DNA of 37,219 nucleotides, from positions 1-37,219 of IMG/VR virus record IMGVR_UViG_3300028794_000190; one strand, 5' to 3'. Origin of the DNA: a virus. Both the position numbers and the translations under genes were made by a program. Positions 29,753-36,898 of this stretch are shown piece after piece. The notes under the pieces were generated by a model. The model made no database searches and was not told the DNA's origin. It saw only the letters and a list, made by a program, of their open reading frames with translations. Each line of letters begins with the position of its first letter. The first letter of the stretch is position 1.

Positions 29753-31770
29753 CATCACCGACTCTCACGCAGATCACCGCGGCCGCCGGCCAGGACGTTC
29801 CGATCAATGCGAACTTCCAGACGGTAAGCCCTGGGGCACTCTTCGCGCGCCGATACGGCTCCGGCATCTCCGGCCTGGTGCTGGGCTACTACGGCGGCAC
29901 GTTCGAAGGCAACGACATCGCAGACGGCACGACGACCTTGGCGGCGAGCCAAGTCACGATTTACGTTGTTGCGCTGAAGTCCACGGGTGTCGTTTCGTCG
30001 AGCACGTCGAACAGCAATTGGAACGACACGACCAACTACTTTCGAATCGGTATCGCTACGACAGGCCCGGCAACGATCACCGCGCTACTCGACAAGCGGC
30101 AAGCCTATTCGGCGCAGGCCGGCTCGTCTTTCTCTGGCGGCACATTGGTCAGTGCCTTGAACGAGGCGCCAACTGTGACGCTGGCGTCTGCCGCCACGGT
30201 CAACATTGGCGCGGCGGCGGCGAACACCATCAATGTGACAGGCACGACAACGATCACAGCATTCGACACGATCGCTGCAAGTGCTATGCGGCGCGTTGTC
30301 TTCGCCGGCATCCTCACGCTGACGCACAATGGAACTTCGCTGATCCTTCCTACCGCCGCGAACATCACCACGGCAGCGGGCGACGTTGCAGAGTTCGTCT
30401 CGCTCGGCTCTGGAAACTGGCGTTGTGTGAACTACATGCGTGCCAGTGGGAACGCAGTCGCCGGCTCGTCGTTCACTGGCGGTACGCTGACAAGCGCGCT
30501 CAATGAAGCGCCGGCTGTCGCGCTCGCATCGGCCGCCACGGTCAACATCGGGGCCGCAGCAGCGAACACAGTCACCGTCAGCGGCACCACCACAATCACC
30601 GCGTTCGATACGATCGCAGCCAGCGCGATCCGCCGGGTTCGTTTCCTGGGCATCCTCGCGCTGACGCACAACGCGACATCTCTGATCCTGCCAGGATCGG
30701 CGAACATCACGACGGCGGCGGGTGACGTCGCCACCATGGAGTCGCTCGGTTCGGGCAACTGGCGGTGCATCAACTATTCGAAGGCAGACGGCACTTCCGT
30801 GGTGGGCGCTGGCCTTTCGAATTGGACGGAGGCTGTCAACACCTCCACTCCGAACGCCACGGTTCCAGTTGTCAGCTTCAAAGCCTCCAACGCAGCAACC
30901 AATGTCGACATAGTCCTTGGCGCCAAAGGGAACGGCGCAACCGCCACGCAGGTCGCCGACAACACCACGAGCGGCGGCAACAAGCGCGGCGGCTATGCAT
31001 TCGACTGGCAGAGCATTCGCTCCTCGACGGGTCAAGTTGCGACCGGCTCGTATTCTGTCCTGCTCGGTACTAACAACTGCACGGCCAACGGCACACGCGC
31101 CGGCATCTACAACTCGGACGGATCGACCTGTGCTGGCACCAGTTCGGCGGTAGTCGCATCGGACGGTTCTACGTGCGCAGGTAACAACAGCGTTGTAGCA
31201 GGTGGAACGTCGAGCACTTCGGCTGGCGCGAACAACGCAACCCTAGGCGGACAGAACCACGCCAATAGCGGCACCTTCTCGGGGATTCTTGGTGGAGATG
31301 GTGCGTCGAGTCGAGGCCTTCGATCTGTCTTGGCCTTCGCCTCTGGCTCGATCTCCAACGCAGGCGATCAGCAGCGCATGGAATTCATCCAGCGCGTTGC
31401 CACAAGTAACGCGACGCCGACCGCAATGGCTGCGACTGGCGGCGTCCCGGCGGCGACGACTGCGATGGTCCTGCAGGCGAACTCCTCGGTGAAGTACCGC
31501 GCGGAAATCGTCGCCCGGGACGGCTCCACAGGCGACACGAAGGGCTGGATCGTCACCGGGACGATCAAGCGCCGCGCCTCGGCCGCGCTCACATCGCTTG
31601 TGGGAACGCCAACCGTGACCGTCGATGGCGCGGATGCTGCCGCAGCCGCATGGACTGTTGCTGCCGTCGCCAACACCACGCTGGGCAGTCTCGAGCTTCA
31701 AGTGACAGGCGCCGCCGCCACGGTGATTCGCTGGACCGCCAGCGTCTGGCTCGTCGAGAACGCGGGCTGA
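29749..31770 (+). CDS. Tail fibre with tandem repeats and collagen/YadA-like head
   Basis: A 673-residue fibre. Residues 1-124 form an attachment domain. Residues 125-238 and 239-352 are two copies of a 114-residue unit (each with SALNEAP, TVNIGAAAANT, TTTITAFDTIAAS and SLGSGNWRC). Residues about 420-520 contain short repeats (GTNNCTANGTRAGIYNSDGSTCAGTSS...) like the trimeric beta-roll of YadA-type adhesin heads. The C-terminus (about 530-673) is a beta-rich domain likely to bind the host receptor. The start overlaps the hub stop. No separate fibre assembly gene was seen. Confidence 0.85.
   Translation: MTSPTLTQITAAAGQDVPINANFQTVSPGALFARRYGSGISGLVLGYYGGTFEGNDIADGTTTLAASQVTIYVVALKSTGVVSSSTSNSNWNDTTNYFRIGIATTGPATITALLDKRQAYSAQAGSSFSGGTLVSALNEAPTVTLASAATVNIGAAAANTINVTGTTTITAFDTIAASAMRRVVFAGILTLTHNGTSLILPTAANITTAAGDVAEFVSLGSGNWRCVNYMRASGNAVAGSSFTGGTLTSALNEAPAVALASAATVNIGAAAANTVTVSGTTTITAFDTIAASAIRRVRFLGILALTHNATSLILPGSANITTAAGDVATMESLGSGNWRCINYSKADGTSVVGAGLSNWTEAVNTSTPNATVPVVSFKASNAATNVDIVLGAKGNGATATQVADNTTSGGNKRGGYAFDWQSIRSSTGQVATGSYSVLLGTNNCTANGTRAGIYNSDGSTCAGTSSAVVASDGSTCAGNNSVVAGGTSSTSAGANNATLGGQNHANSGTFSGILGGDGASSRGLRSVLAFASGSISNAGDQQRMEFIQRVATSNATPTAMAATGGVPAATTAMVLQANSSVKYRAEIVARDGSTGDTKGWIVTGTIKRRASAALTSLVGTPTVTVDGADAAAAAWTVAAVANTTLGSLELQVTGAAATVIRWTASVWLVENAG
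30121..30804 (+). repeat. Tandem 342-base duplication in the fibre gene
   Basis: Unit 1 at 30121-30462 and unit 2 at 30463-30804 both begin GGCTCGTCNTTC and encode the same 114-residue fold with scattered changes. The third unit is replaced by a different domain, so the fibre could change length by recombination between the copies. Confidence 0.8.
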
Positions 31771-31795
31771 CCGAAGACCACCATGAAAACCATCC

Positions 31796-31820
31796 AACCC
31801 GCTACGGCGGGTTTTCTTTT
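31796..31820 (+). terminator. Intrinsic terminator before the lysis genes
   Basis: AACCCGC-TACG-GCGGGTT followed by TTCTTTT. The stem has seven perfect pairs. It separates the fibre gene from the lysis genes. Confidence 0.8.
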
Positions 31821-31832
31821 GCCTGGAGAACT

Positions 31833-32063
31833 ATGAAGCAGGAACTCAAAGACATCGCCGTCGAACTCGCGGTACGCACGGCCCCCGCTGGCGGCATCGC
31901 CTGGTACTCGCAGATTAGTTGGACGGCGTTCTTCACCGGCGTGCTTGTCGTGCTGCAGATCGCCTATCTGGTGCGCAAGTGGTGGCGCGAGGAGTCCGAG
32001 TGGGGTGTCCGCATCAAGCGGTGGACACAAGGCCAGTTCACGAAGCCCGGAGATCTCCAATGA
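31833..32063 (+). CDS. Small single-span membrane protein, probable holin
   Basis: A 76-residue protein with one membrane helix (WTAFFTGVLVVLQIAYLV), an N-terminal helix of charged residues and a basic tail (RKWWREESEWGVRIKRW). GGAG lies just before ATG 31833. It is directly followed by the endolysin, so a holin role is likely: forming holes in the inner membrane at lysis. The 201-residue membrane protein after the endolysin could be the holin instead, with this one as partner or antiholin. Confidence 0.65.
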   Translation: MKQELKDIAVELAVRTAPAGGIAWYSQISWTAFFTGVLVVLQIAYLVRKWWREESEWGVRIKRWTQGQFTKPGDLQ

Positions 32064-32575
32064 CGCTCGCTCAAATCATCGCCCAGATCCTGAACCCGGG
32101 GCTGGCGCTGCTGCCGATCTCGATGGACTCGACGAAGGCGCGCGTCATGCTGCTCGCCATCGGCCTGCAGGAGTCGGAGTTCACCCATCGCGCTCAGGTG
32201 CTCAATGGTGGCGGCAAAGGGCCGGCGCGCGGCTTCTGGCAGTTCGAGCGCGGCGGCGGCGTGAAGGGCATCATGGGGCACCACGCGACGACCGGACATG
32301 CACACCGCATCTGCGCGGAGCGTGACGTGGCCTGGGATCCGGCCGTCGTGTGGGCGAAGCTCGAAACCGATGATCTGCTGGCCTGCTGCTTCGCGCGGCT
32401 GCTGCTGTTCTCCGACCCGCACGCACTGCCCGCCGTCGACGACGTGATCGACATCGACGCGCCCGAGGACTCGGCCTCGTGGCGCTACTACGTCAACAAC
32501 TGGCGGCCGGGCAAACCGCATCCGGAGAAGTGGAAGGCCAACCATGAGGCGGCGCGGCGCGCGCTGGGCGTCTGA
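32060..32575 (+). CDS. Endolysin (lysozyme-like muramidase)
   Basis: A 171-residue enzyme with a lysozyme or transglycosylase-type fold: the probable catalytic Glu in LAIGLQESEFTHRAQVL (about residue 36), then GPARGFWQFERGGGVKGI. The C-terminal part has YYVNNWRPGKPHPEKW. It has no signal peptide and thus needs a holin. It overlaps the putative holin by four bases and the next membrane gene by one. Confidence 0.85.
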   Translation: MTLAQIIAQILNPGLALLPISMDSTKARVMLLAIGLQESEFTHRAQVLNGGGKGPARGFWQFERGGGVKGIMGHHATTGHAHRICAERDVAWDPAVVWAKLETDDLLACCFARLLLFSDPHALPAVDDVIDIDAPEDSASWRYYVNNWRPGKPHPEKWKANHEAARRALGV

Positions 32576-33180
32576 TGGCTGACTTCGACTGGAAGAGGCT
32601 CGTCGGCGGCATCGCCCCGGTGCTCGGCACGGTGCTGGCTGGCCCGCTGGCCGGCGCGGCGATCTCGGAGCTGGCAAGCGCTCTGCTGGGCAACCCTGAC
32701 GCGCCAGAGGCCGATGTCGCGGCCGTGCTGTCGACGGGCCGACTGAGCGGTGAGCAGGTGGTCGCGATCAAGCAGGCCGGGAATGCGCTGACCGTTCGCC
32801 TGCGCGAGTTGGACATCGACGTGCTGAAGATCAACCAAGCAGCCGACGCCGCGCTGATCGCCGACACGTCCGACGCTCGGCATACCTTCGGCAAGGATGA
32901 GAACGTGTTCGTGCTGGGCTGCATCATCCTGGGCGCGTTCGCCGTGCTGATGGGGCTGGTGCTCACGGGGCTGTTCTACCTGATGACCGGTAAGGTGGAC
33001 GTCAACCCAGGCGTCATGACCGCGTGCGGCACGCTCATTGGCACGATCGTCGGCTACGTGGCCGCCAATGCCCAGCAGGTGGTCTCGTTCTTCTATGGAT
33101 CGAGCAAGGGCAGCAAGGACAATGGCCAGGCGATCGGCGCAGCGCTGACCGAGTCGATCAAGCAGGCCTCATCTCGTTGA
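32575..33180 (+). CDS. Two-span membrane protein of the lysis cluster
   Basis: A 201-residue protein. It starts ADFDWKRLVGGIAPVLGTVLAGPLAGAAISELASALLG, with a helical cytoplasmic part (EQVVAIKQAGNALTVRLREL), then two membrane spans VFVLGCIILGAFAVLMGLVLTGLFYL and TACGTLIGTIVGYVAANA. The end contains YGSSKGSKDNG. Proteins of this shape follow the endolysin in many phages and may be a holin or a spanin-like accessory. No recognisable spanin lipoprotein was found nearby. Confidence 0.65.
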   Translation: MADFDWKRLVGGIAPVLGTVLAGPLAGAAISELASALLGNPDAPEADVAAVLSTGRLSGEQVVAIKQAGNALTVRLRELDIDVLKINQAADAALIADTSDARHTFGKDENVFVLGCIILGAFAVLMGLVLTGLFYLMTGKVDVNPGVMTACGTLIGTIVGYVAANAQQVVSFFYGSSKGSKDNGQAIGAALTESIKQASSR

Positions 33181-33205
33181 TGCGCGATTGCGAGGGTCCA
33201 TTGCC

Positions 33206-33568
33206 TCATAGACCCTGCTGCTTCAAGAACTCGTAGCGCACTCTCAATCTCTGACGGTGAACCTTCAGGGCTAGTATTCGGGCCTCAATCTCAACTTCCC
33301 CCTTGCTCTCTGCCAGCATCTTCATGATGTCAAAGACTGGGCTGCCGAATCCGTAGGCGGTGACAAGCAGAGCCAGAAGTCCAGCGGGGCCGCCCAGGAA
33401 CGCAAGACCAATAACGCCGACGAGCAAGTCCCCGCCCGGTTTGACGAACGACATAGGCTTGCGTTCGAGCGGGATTAGTGCCAGTTGTTGAATCTCGAGA
33501 TCTACGTCATAGATCTGTCTGAGGGCTTCGATCGATGTGGTGGGCCACGGTTGGTCGAACAAGCCCAC
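33206..33568 (-). CDS. Small membrane protein, unknown
   Basis: A 120-residue protein with a GTG start at 33568. It has an N-terminal soluble segment, one long hydrophobic region (GDLLVGVIGLAFLGGPAGLLALLVTAYGF) and a charged helical C-terminus (EVEIEARILALKVHRQRLRVRYEFL). It is convergent to the lysis cluster and lies 12 bases after the upstream minus-strand gene, so the two probably form one transcript. The function is unknown; the location after the lysis genes is typical for lysogeny-expressed accessory genes. Confidence 0.65.
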   Translation of the reverse strand: MGLFDQPWPTTSIEALRQIYDVDLEIQQLALIPLERKPMSFVKPGGDLLVGVIGLAFLGGPAGLLALLVTAYGFGSPVFDIMKMLAESKGEVEIEARILALKVHRQRLRVRYEFLKQQGL

Positions 33569-33580
33569 CTTAGCGCTCGC

Positions 33581-33964
33581 CTATTGCCCTGCGATCACTA
33601 CCGACTTTGGCCGAGATTCGACCAACGAGTCCTCTTGCATGCGAGTGGCTGTCGCGACCTTGTCTGCTTCAGCCTCTTCCCAGTACTCATAAAAGCGGCG
33701 CTGCATATCTGCGCGTGATTCGATTCGACGGCGCAACACCGCAAAATAGCATCCCCAAATTGCAGCAAGCAGTACCCCCAGCGTGAGCACTGTGGCGGGC
33801 CCAAAAGTCACTGAAGAGATGGACCCACCGTAGAGGACCAAAAGGGCGGCCACACCGAGACATGGCACGGCCGCACCTACGATGGTGTAGACCAGCGCCT
33901 TCTTTCGCTGCGAGGCCTCGTAGGCTTCAATCTCTTGTGCGACGGTAGGTGACAGGGGGTCCAT
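33581..33964 (-). CDS. Two-span membrane protein, unknown
   Basis: A 127-residue protein. A short helix (VAQEIEAYEASQRKKALV) precedes two membrane spans (VYTIVGAAVPCLGVAALLVLYGG and VLTLGVLLAAIWGCYFAVL), followed by a basic, helical tail (RRRIESRADMQRRFYEYWEEAE). Pairs of small membrane proteins at prophage ends are sometimes superinfection-exclusion or defence genes, but nothing in the sequence proves that. It is 5' of the other membrane gene in the same transcript. Confidence 0.65.
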   Translation of the reverse strand: MDPLSPTVAQEIEAYEASQRKKALVYTIVGAAVPCLGVAALLVLYGGSISSVTFGPATVLTLGVLLAAIWGCYFAVLRRRIESRADMQRRFYEYWEEAEADKVATATRMQEDSLVESRPKSVVIAGQ

Positions 33965-34003
33965 TTCGCGATTTCATATCATGGTGCGGCGGGGTGGATT
34001 TCC

Positions 34004-34033
34004 ATCATACGCTTGGCGAGTCCATCCCGTCAT
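34004..34033 (-). promoter_or_regulatory. Possible promoter for the membrane gene pair
   Basis: On the minus strand ATGACG (34033-34028) and TATGAT (34009-34004) lie 18 bases apart, matching four and five of six consensus bases. The -10 ends 40 bases before the start at 33964. Confidence 0.4.
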
Positions 34034-34050
34034 TCTGCCCCGAGGCTGAT

Positions 34051-34239
34051 TCATTCCCACGCCTCCCGCGCCGCCTCAACAGGATCACGGTTCGGGTTCT
34101 GGTCGTAGAGCTCGATCGCCAGGTCCGAGACTTGATGGGGGTCGGCGTTTCCTTCGGCCAGGCGGCACCACTCGGCCAAGAAGGCGTGTTGCCACCTGAA
34201 CCAAGGGTCGTTCGCCAACTGCTCCAAGACGTTGTTCAT
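34051..34239 (-). CDS. Small hypothetical protein of the SOS-linked unit
   Basis: A 62-residue protein (MNNVLEQLANDPWFRWQHAF..., ending DPVEAAREAWE), acidic and helical. Its ATG overlaps the stop of the upstream gene by four bases (ATGA), so it is translated with it. It has Trp and Glu repeats but no recognised family. It is the second gene of a minus-strand pair starting at the LexA-type palindrome. Confidence 0.6.
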   Translation of the reverse strand: MNNVLEQLANDPWFRWQHAFLAEWCRLAEGNADPHQVSDLAIELYDQNPNRDPVEAAREAWE

Positions 34240-34514
34240 TTCAAAATCTCCATCTGCCATTCCTGCAGTACCCATGCCTGCTCGTGCCTCTCCAGGCCCA
34301 CGATCCGGATCTCGTCGCCGAGCACGGAGGTGACACGCGGCTCATAGAGTTCAGGGCTTCCCCCGTTCTCCGGCCCGGCGAGGAACAGGACCACCACCAT
34401 GCGGTCATCGTTCGTCTTTCGCGTGCTCAGCAGCGTGCCCAGGTACTCCTTGGGTTTTTGGTTCCACGTCAGGGACCGTCCACCAATCCGCCGCGGGGAA
34501 ACTCGAACTCTCAT
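34236..34514 (-). CDS. Hypothetical protein of the SOS-linked unit
   Basis: A 92-residue protein. A longer frame from 34550 would run across the LexA-type palindrome, so ATG 34514 is preferred, though it has no ribosome site and may give a nearly leaderless message. The middle is beta-rich (DRMVVVLFLAGPENGGSPELYEPRVTSV), followed by GDEIRIVGLERHEQAWVLQEW. Similar small proteins are found next to SRAP genes in Burkholderiales phages; the function is not known. The position directly at the palindrome suggests SOS control. Confidence 0.65.
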   Translation of the reverse strand: MRVRVSPRRIGGRSLTWNQKPKEYLGTLLSTRKTNDDRMVVVLFLAGPENGGSPELYEPRVTSVLGDEIRIVGLERHEQAWVLQEWQMEILK

Positions 34515-34515
34515 A

Positions 34516-34531
34516 CTGTATAAATATACAG
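34516..34531. promoter_or_regulatory. LexA-type SOS box
   Basis: CTGTATAAATATACAG fits CTG-N10-CAG, the LexA consensus known for gamma- and betaproteobacteria, with seven-base perfect arms. It lies between divergent genes, two bases before the minus start and nine bases before the plus start. TATAAA/TATATT -10-like elements overlap it on both strands, so LexA binding would repress both directions. Confidence 0.85.
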
Positions 34532-34540
34532 CTTTTTGGT

Positions 34541-34744
34541 ATGCTTTCAAGCATGGACGACACCCCGGCAGACCTCTGGATAGCCGCTTGCGCGCACCGG
34601 CTGCAGCAGCGGTGGCGCACCGTGGATCCGCTGCAGTTGGAGGAGGTCGCCGGCGAGCTGTGGCGTGATGAGCGCCTGCGTGAGATGGCGCCCAGCGCCG
34701 CAGCGGTGGCCTGGCTGGGTCCGGTGAGGGCGCTGCCCTTTTGA
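34541..34744 (+). CDS. Small hypothetical protein, divergent SOS-linked gene
   Basis: A 67-residue protein (DDTPADLWIAACAHRLQQRW, LQLEEVAGELWRDERLRE, then AAAVAWLGPVRALPF). This pattern recurs as a small gene near SRAP and SOS-regulated genes in Burkholderiales prophages. ATG 34541 and ATG 34553 are both possible; the second starts MDDTPADLW and agrees better with the family as I recall it. It runs convergent with the KilA-N gene and is probably repressed by LexA through the box just upstream. Confidence 0.65.
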   Translation: MLSSMDDTPADLWIAACAHRLQQRWRTVDPLQLEEVAGELWRDERLREMAPSAAAVAWLGPVRALPF

Positions 34745-34791
34745 CCGTGCTGAAGAGAGCCCGCGTCGCGGCGGGCTTGGTGGGCGGGCGG

Positions 34792-35628
34792 CTAGGCAGC
34801 TCGCGGGCGACGAGGCGGCATGAGGCGCGCCTTGTTCGCCGGCGGCGTATTTCCGATCATCAGCAACTGATCCAGCATCGGCAAGGCAAGGGGATCGCGT
34901 TCGCTGAAGTAGCCAGCCGCCCGCTCAGGCATCCAAACCTGGTTGATGTAGTTGCGAAACTCAACCAGAAATTCGATGGGGTAAAGCTTCGCCTCGACAC
35001 TCGCGCGTCCTTCGAACTCGTGGGTGTACGTCGGCAATGCGTCAGTATCGATTCCGAGCTGATCGCGAAGGAACTTGCAAAACATTCGGCCCTGGGAGAT
35101 GTCGGGCATCATCGATTCAGGCAACGTGTACCCCCGAACCTCCAACGGCGCGATGAGGGTATTCGTCATCTCCTGCAGAATCGAAAAGTGGGTGGGCGGA
35201 ATTTTGCCGATGTTGAGCATGTGCCGGCGCAGGTGATACGGAAGCGTGATCTCCCGCGGCTGTTGCTTGTTCCCCGACATCCAGTCGTAGATCCACTCGG
35301 ATACTTGCACCGCGAAATCCGCGGACAACCACTGCGCCAGATGAATCGCGACCTTTGGGTGGACCCAGGTGCTATGCACACCTTCAGAAGACGTAACCTG
35401 TTGATTTAAAAGCAGAACGCTAATCTGAGTTTTGGCAGAGAGGGCGCGCAAGAAGTGCCCCGTCGTCTCGTTTCTCAGGTAGTTGTACCAACGCTTTCCA
35501 GCTGCGTTGCAGAGATCGGTAGCGTTGATGTAGCCGTCCTCTGTGCGCTGCTGGATGATCGAATTCGCAACTTTGTGCGAGATCAAGTTGAGGGAGGACT
35601 GATGGGTCGGGGGGAGGGGAGCGGGCAT
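34792..35628 (-). CDS. KilA-N domain protein, possibly BstA-like
   Basis: A 278-residue protein. The start ATG 35628 has AAGGA five bases before it and is preferred over GTG 35649. The KilA-N DNA-binding domain spans about residues 10-110 (QRTEDGYINATDLCNAAGKRW, YNYLRNETTGHFLRAL, STWVHPKVAIHLAQWLSADFAVQVSEWIYDWM). The second half (ITLPYHLRRHMLNIGKIPPTHFSILQEM, then GRMFCKFLRDQLGI, YTHEFEGR and YFSERDPLALPML) is a C-terminal domain of unknown role. Prophage BstA abortive-infection proteins share an N-terminal KilA-N domain and similar size. The match to BstA is from memory of architecture, not an alignment, so an ordinary KilA-N regulator remains possible. Confidence 0.7.
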   Translation of the reverse strand: MPAPLPPTHQSSLNLISHKVANSIIQQRTEDGYINATDLCNAAGKRWYNYLRNETTGHFLRALSAKTQISVLLLNQQVTSSEGVHSTWVHPKVAIHLAQWLSADFAVQVSEWIYDWMSGNKQQPREITLPYHLRRHMLNIGKIPPTHFSILQEMTNTLIAPLEVRGYTLPESMMPDISQGRMFCKFLRDQLGIDTDALPTYTHEFEGRASVEAKLYPIEFLVEFRNYINQVWMPERAAGYFSERDPLALPMLDQLLMIGNTPPANKARLMPPRRPRAA

Positions 35629-35679
35629 ATATTCCTTTTTGGATGCCACGCGGCAGGGATGTCTGTTACGAATCTGCGC

Positions 35680-35709
35680 TTGATACGCAGAGTGAACGCA
35701 ACATAGAAT
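35680..35709 (+). promoter_or_regulatory. Strong sigma70-like promoter facing a short non-coding cassette
   Basis: TTGATA (35680-35685) and TAGAAT (35704-35709) have 18 bases between them, each matching five of six consensus bases. It points away from the KilA-N gene. No ORF follows; a terminator lies about 70 bases downstream. Confidence 0.6.
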
Positions 35710-35715
35710 CCCCTT

Positions 35716-35804
35716 CGCTCGTTACAAATTTCCGAAGTCGGTCCGCCAAGACTATTGACCTCGGGATTGAGCCTAATGCCGGCCCCTAGGGGTCGGTTTT
35801 TTTT
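35716..35804 (+). ncRNA. Candidate small RNA of about 90 nt
   Basis: A promoter at 35680-35709 and a strong terminator ending at 35804 define a transcript of roughly 89 nt with no reasonable ORF. Within it, CCGAAGTCGG-type and CCTCGGGATTGAGC segments can fold. It is divergent from the KilA-N gene, sits upstream of its start, and is not antisense to it. Exact ends are estimates. It could be a lysogeny-expressed regulatory RNA or, less likely, the remains of a gene. Confidence 0.45.
35779..35804 (+). terminator. Intrinsic terminator with eight T's
   Basis: CCGGCCC-CTAG-GGGTCGG (one G-T pair) followed at once by TTTTTTTT. It is one of the strongest terminators in the window, yet no coding gene is upstream on this strand. 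Confidence 0.88.
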
Positions 35805-36084
35805 GGCCTCTTGAATCGAGGCCACTATTTATGCGGCAGAGGATTCACCACGCACTATAGCTGCACCACAAATCGGCGTCACTGGATAAGTCTGTGGATA
35901 AACGGTGTTTTTTCGGTGTCAGATGAAGCGTAATTCGCCCTGGAAGCCGCATGCTGTGGCGGTTTGATTAGATCTGTCGTTTTCATGGAACAGGCCTGCA
36001 CACGAAAAAAACATTCGACTGTGGTCAAGCGACTGCCTTGGCGTCTCAAGTCGTGGGATGCGGCAGGCGGTAGCATGGTCGGCC
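35805..36084. other. Intergenic region upstream of SRAP with a DnaA-box match
   Basis: These 280 bases have no gene. TGTGGATAA at 35893-35901 is a perfect DnaA box (reverse orientation), with a second TGGATAA at 35883-35889. An A-run occurs near 36005-36011. No LexA-type box was found here. The SRAP promoter must lie here, but no good -35/-10 pair stands out. Confidence 0.5.
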
Positions 36085-36843
36085 ATGTGCTCTCACTACA
36101 TCAGCGAACGTCGCCGGGCCTACTACCGCAAGCACTACGGCATCGAGCTGCCGCCAGACTGGGAGGCGCCGCGCGGCTCCAGCCACGTCTACCCGACCCA
36201 GGTGGCGCCGATCGTTCGCCGGCCTCCGGAGCGCGAGTCAGGCGATGAGGCTGTGCCGGAATTCGAGATGGTCATGGCGCACTTCGGCCTGCTGCCGGGC
36301 TTCGCGAAGGATGTGAAGTACGGCGTGCGCACGTACAACGCGCGCACCGAGACCGTGGCGAGCCTGGCCAGCTTCAAGAACGCCTGGGCGAAGGGCCGGC
36401 GCTGCATCGTGCCCTGCGAGGCAATCTTCGAGCCCGATTGGCGTACCGGCACGCACATCCCCACCCGTTTCACCGCCGCCAACGACGAGACGCTAGGCGT
36501 GGCCGGGATCTGGTCGCCCTGGAAAGCGCCGACGGGCGAGTGGGTCGACAGCTTCGCAATGCTGACGATCAACGCCGACGACCACCCGGTGATGAAGCAC
36601 ATGCACAGACCGGATCCCAAGCGCCCAATAGTGATGCAAGACAAGCGGATGGTGGTGATCCTGCCCGAGGCGCAGTACGAGGAATGGCTCGACGCGCCGG
36701 CCGAGCGCTCGATGAACTTCATGAACCAGTACCCGGCCGAGCGTCTGGTGATGACGCCGGAGTCGCTGCCGCCGAAGGAAGTAACGCTCAAGGCGACGCG
36801 GGCGAAGCAGGAGCCGCCGCCTGAACAATCAACACTGTTCTAA
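36085..36843 (+). CDS. SRAP / YedK-HMCES-type DNA-protein crosslink enzyme
   Basis: A 252-residue SOS response-associated peptidase family protein. The start at ATG 36085 puts the catalytic Cys at position 2 (MCSHY), which must be exposed by loss of Met; an in-frame ATG 27 bases upstream would bury it. Other conserved parts are YNARTETVAS (Asn), the CEAIFEPDW block (Glu) and LTINADDHPVMKHMHRP (His). The family forms stable links with abasic sites in single-stranded DNA and protects them. Its presence near a LexA box fits a DNA damage role. The stop TAA is at 36841-36843. Confidence 0.93.
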   Translation: MCSHYISERRRAYYRKHYGIELPPDWEAPRGSSHVYPTQVAPIVRRPPERESGDEAVPEFEMVMAHFGLLPGFAKDVKYGVRTYNARTETVASLASFKNAWAKGRRCIVPCEAIFEPDWRTGTHIPTRFTAANDETLGVAGIWSPWKAPTGEWVDSFAMLTINADDHPVMKHMHRPDPKRPIVMQDKRMVVILPEAQYEEWLDAPAERSMNFMNQYPAERLVMTPESLPPKEVTLKATRAKQEPPPEQSTLF

Positions 36844-36898
36844 GCCGGACTACGGCGTCCCTGTGGCCAAGCGATTCAGTAATCTCTGACTTGCTGCA

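Noticed and set aside
35883-35901. DnaA-box pair as a second origin
   Set aside because: Only one perfect box and one partial match without an AT-rich unwinding region; a single 9-mer match is expected by chance in a window of this size.
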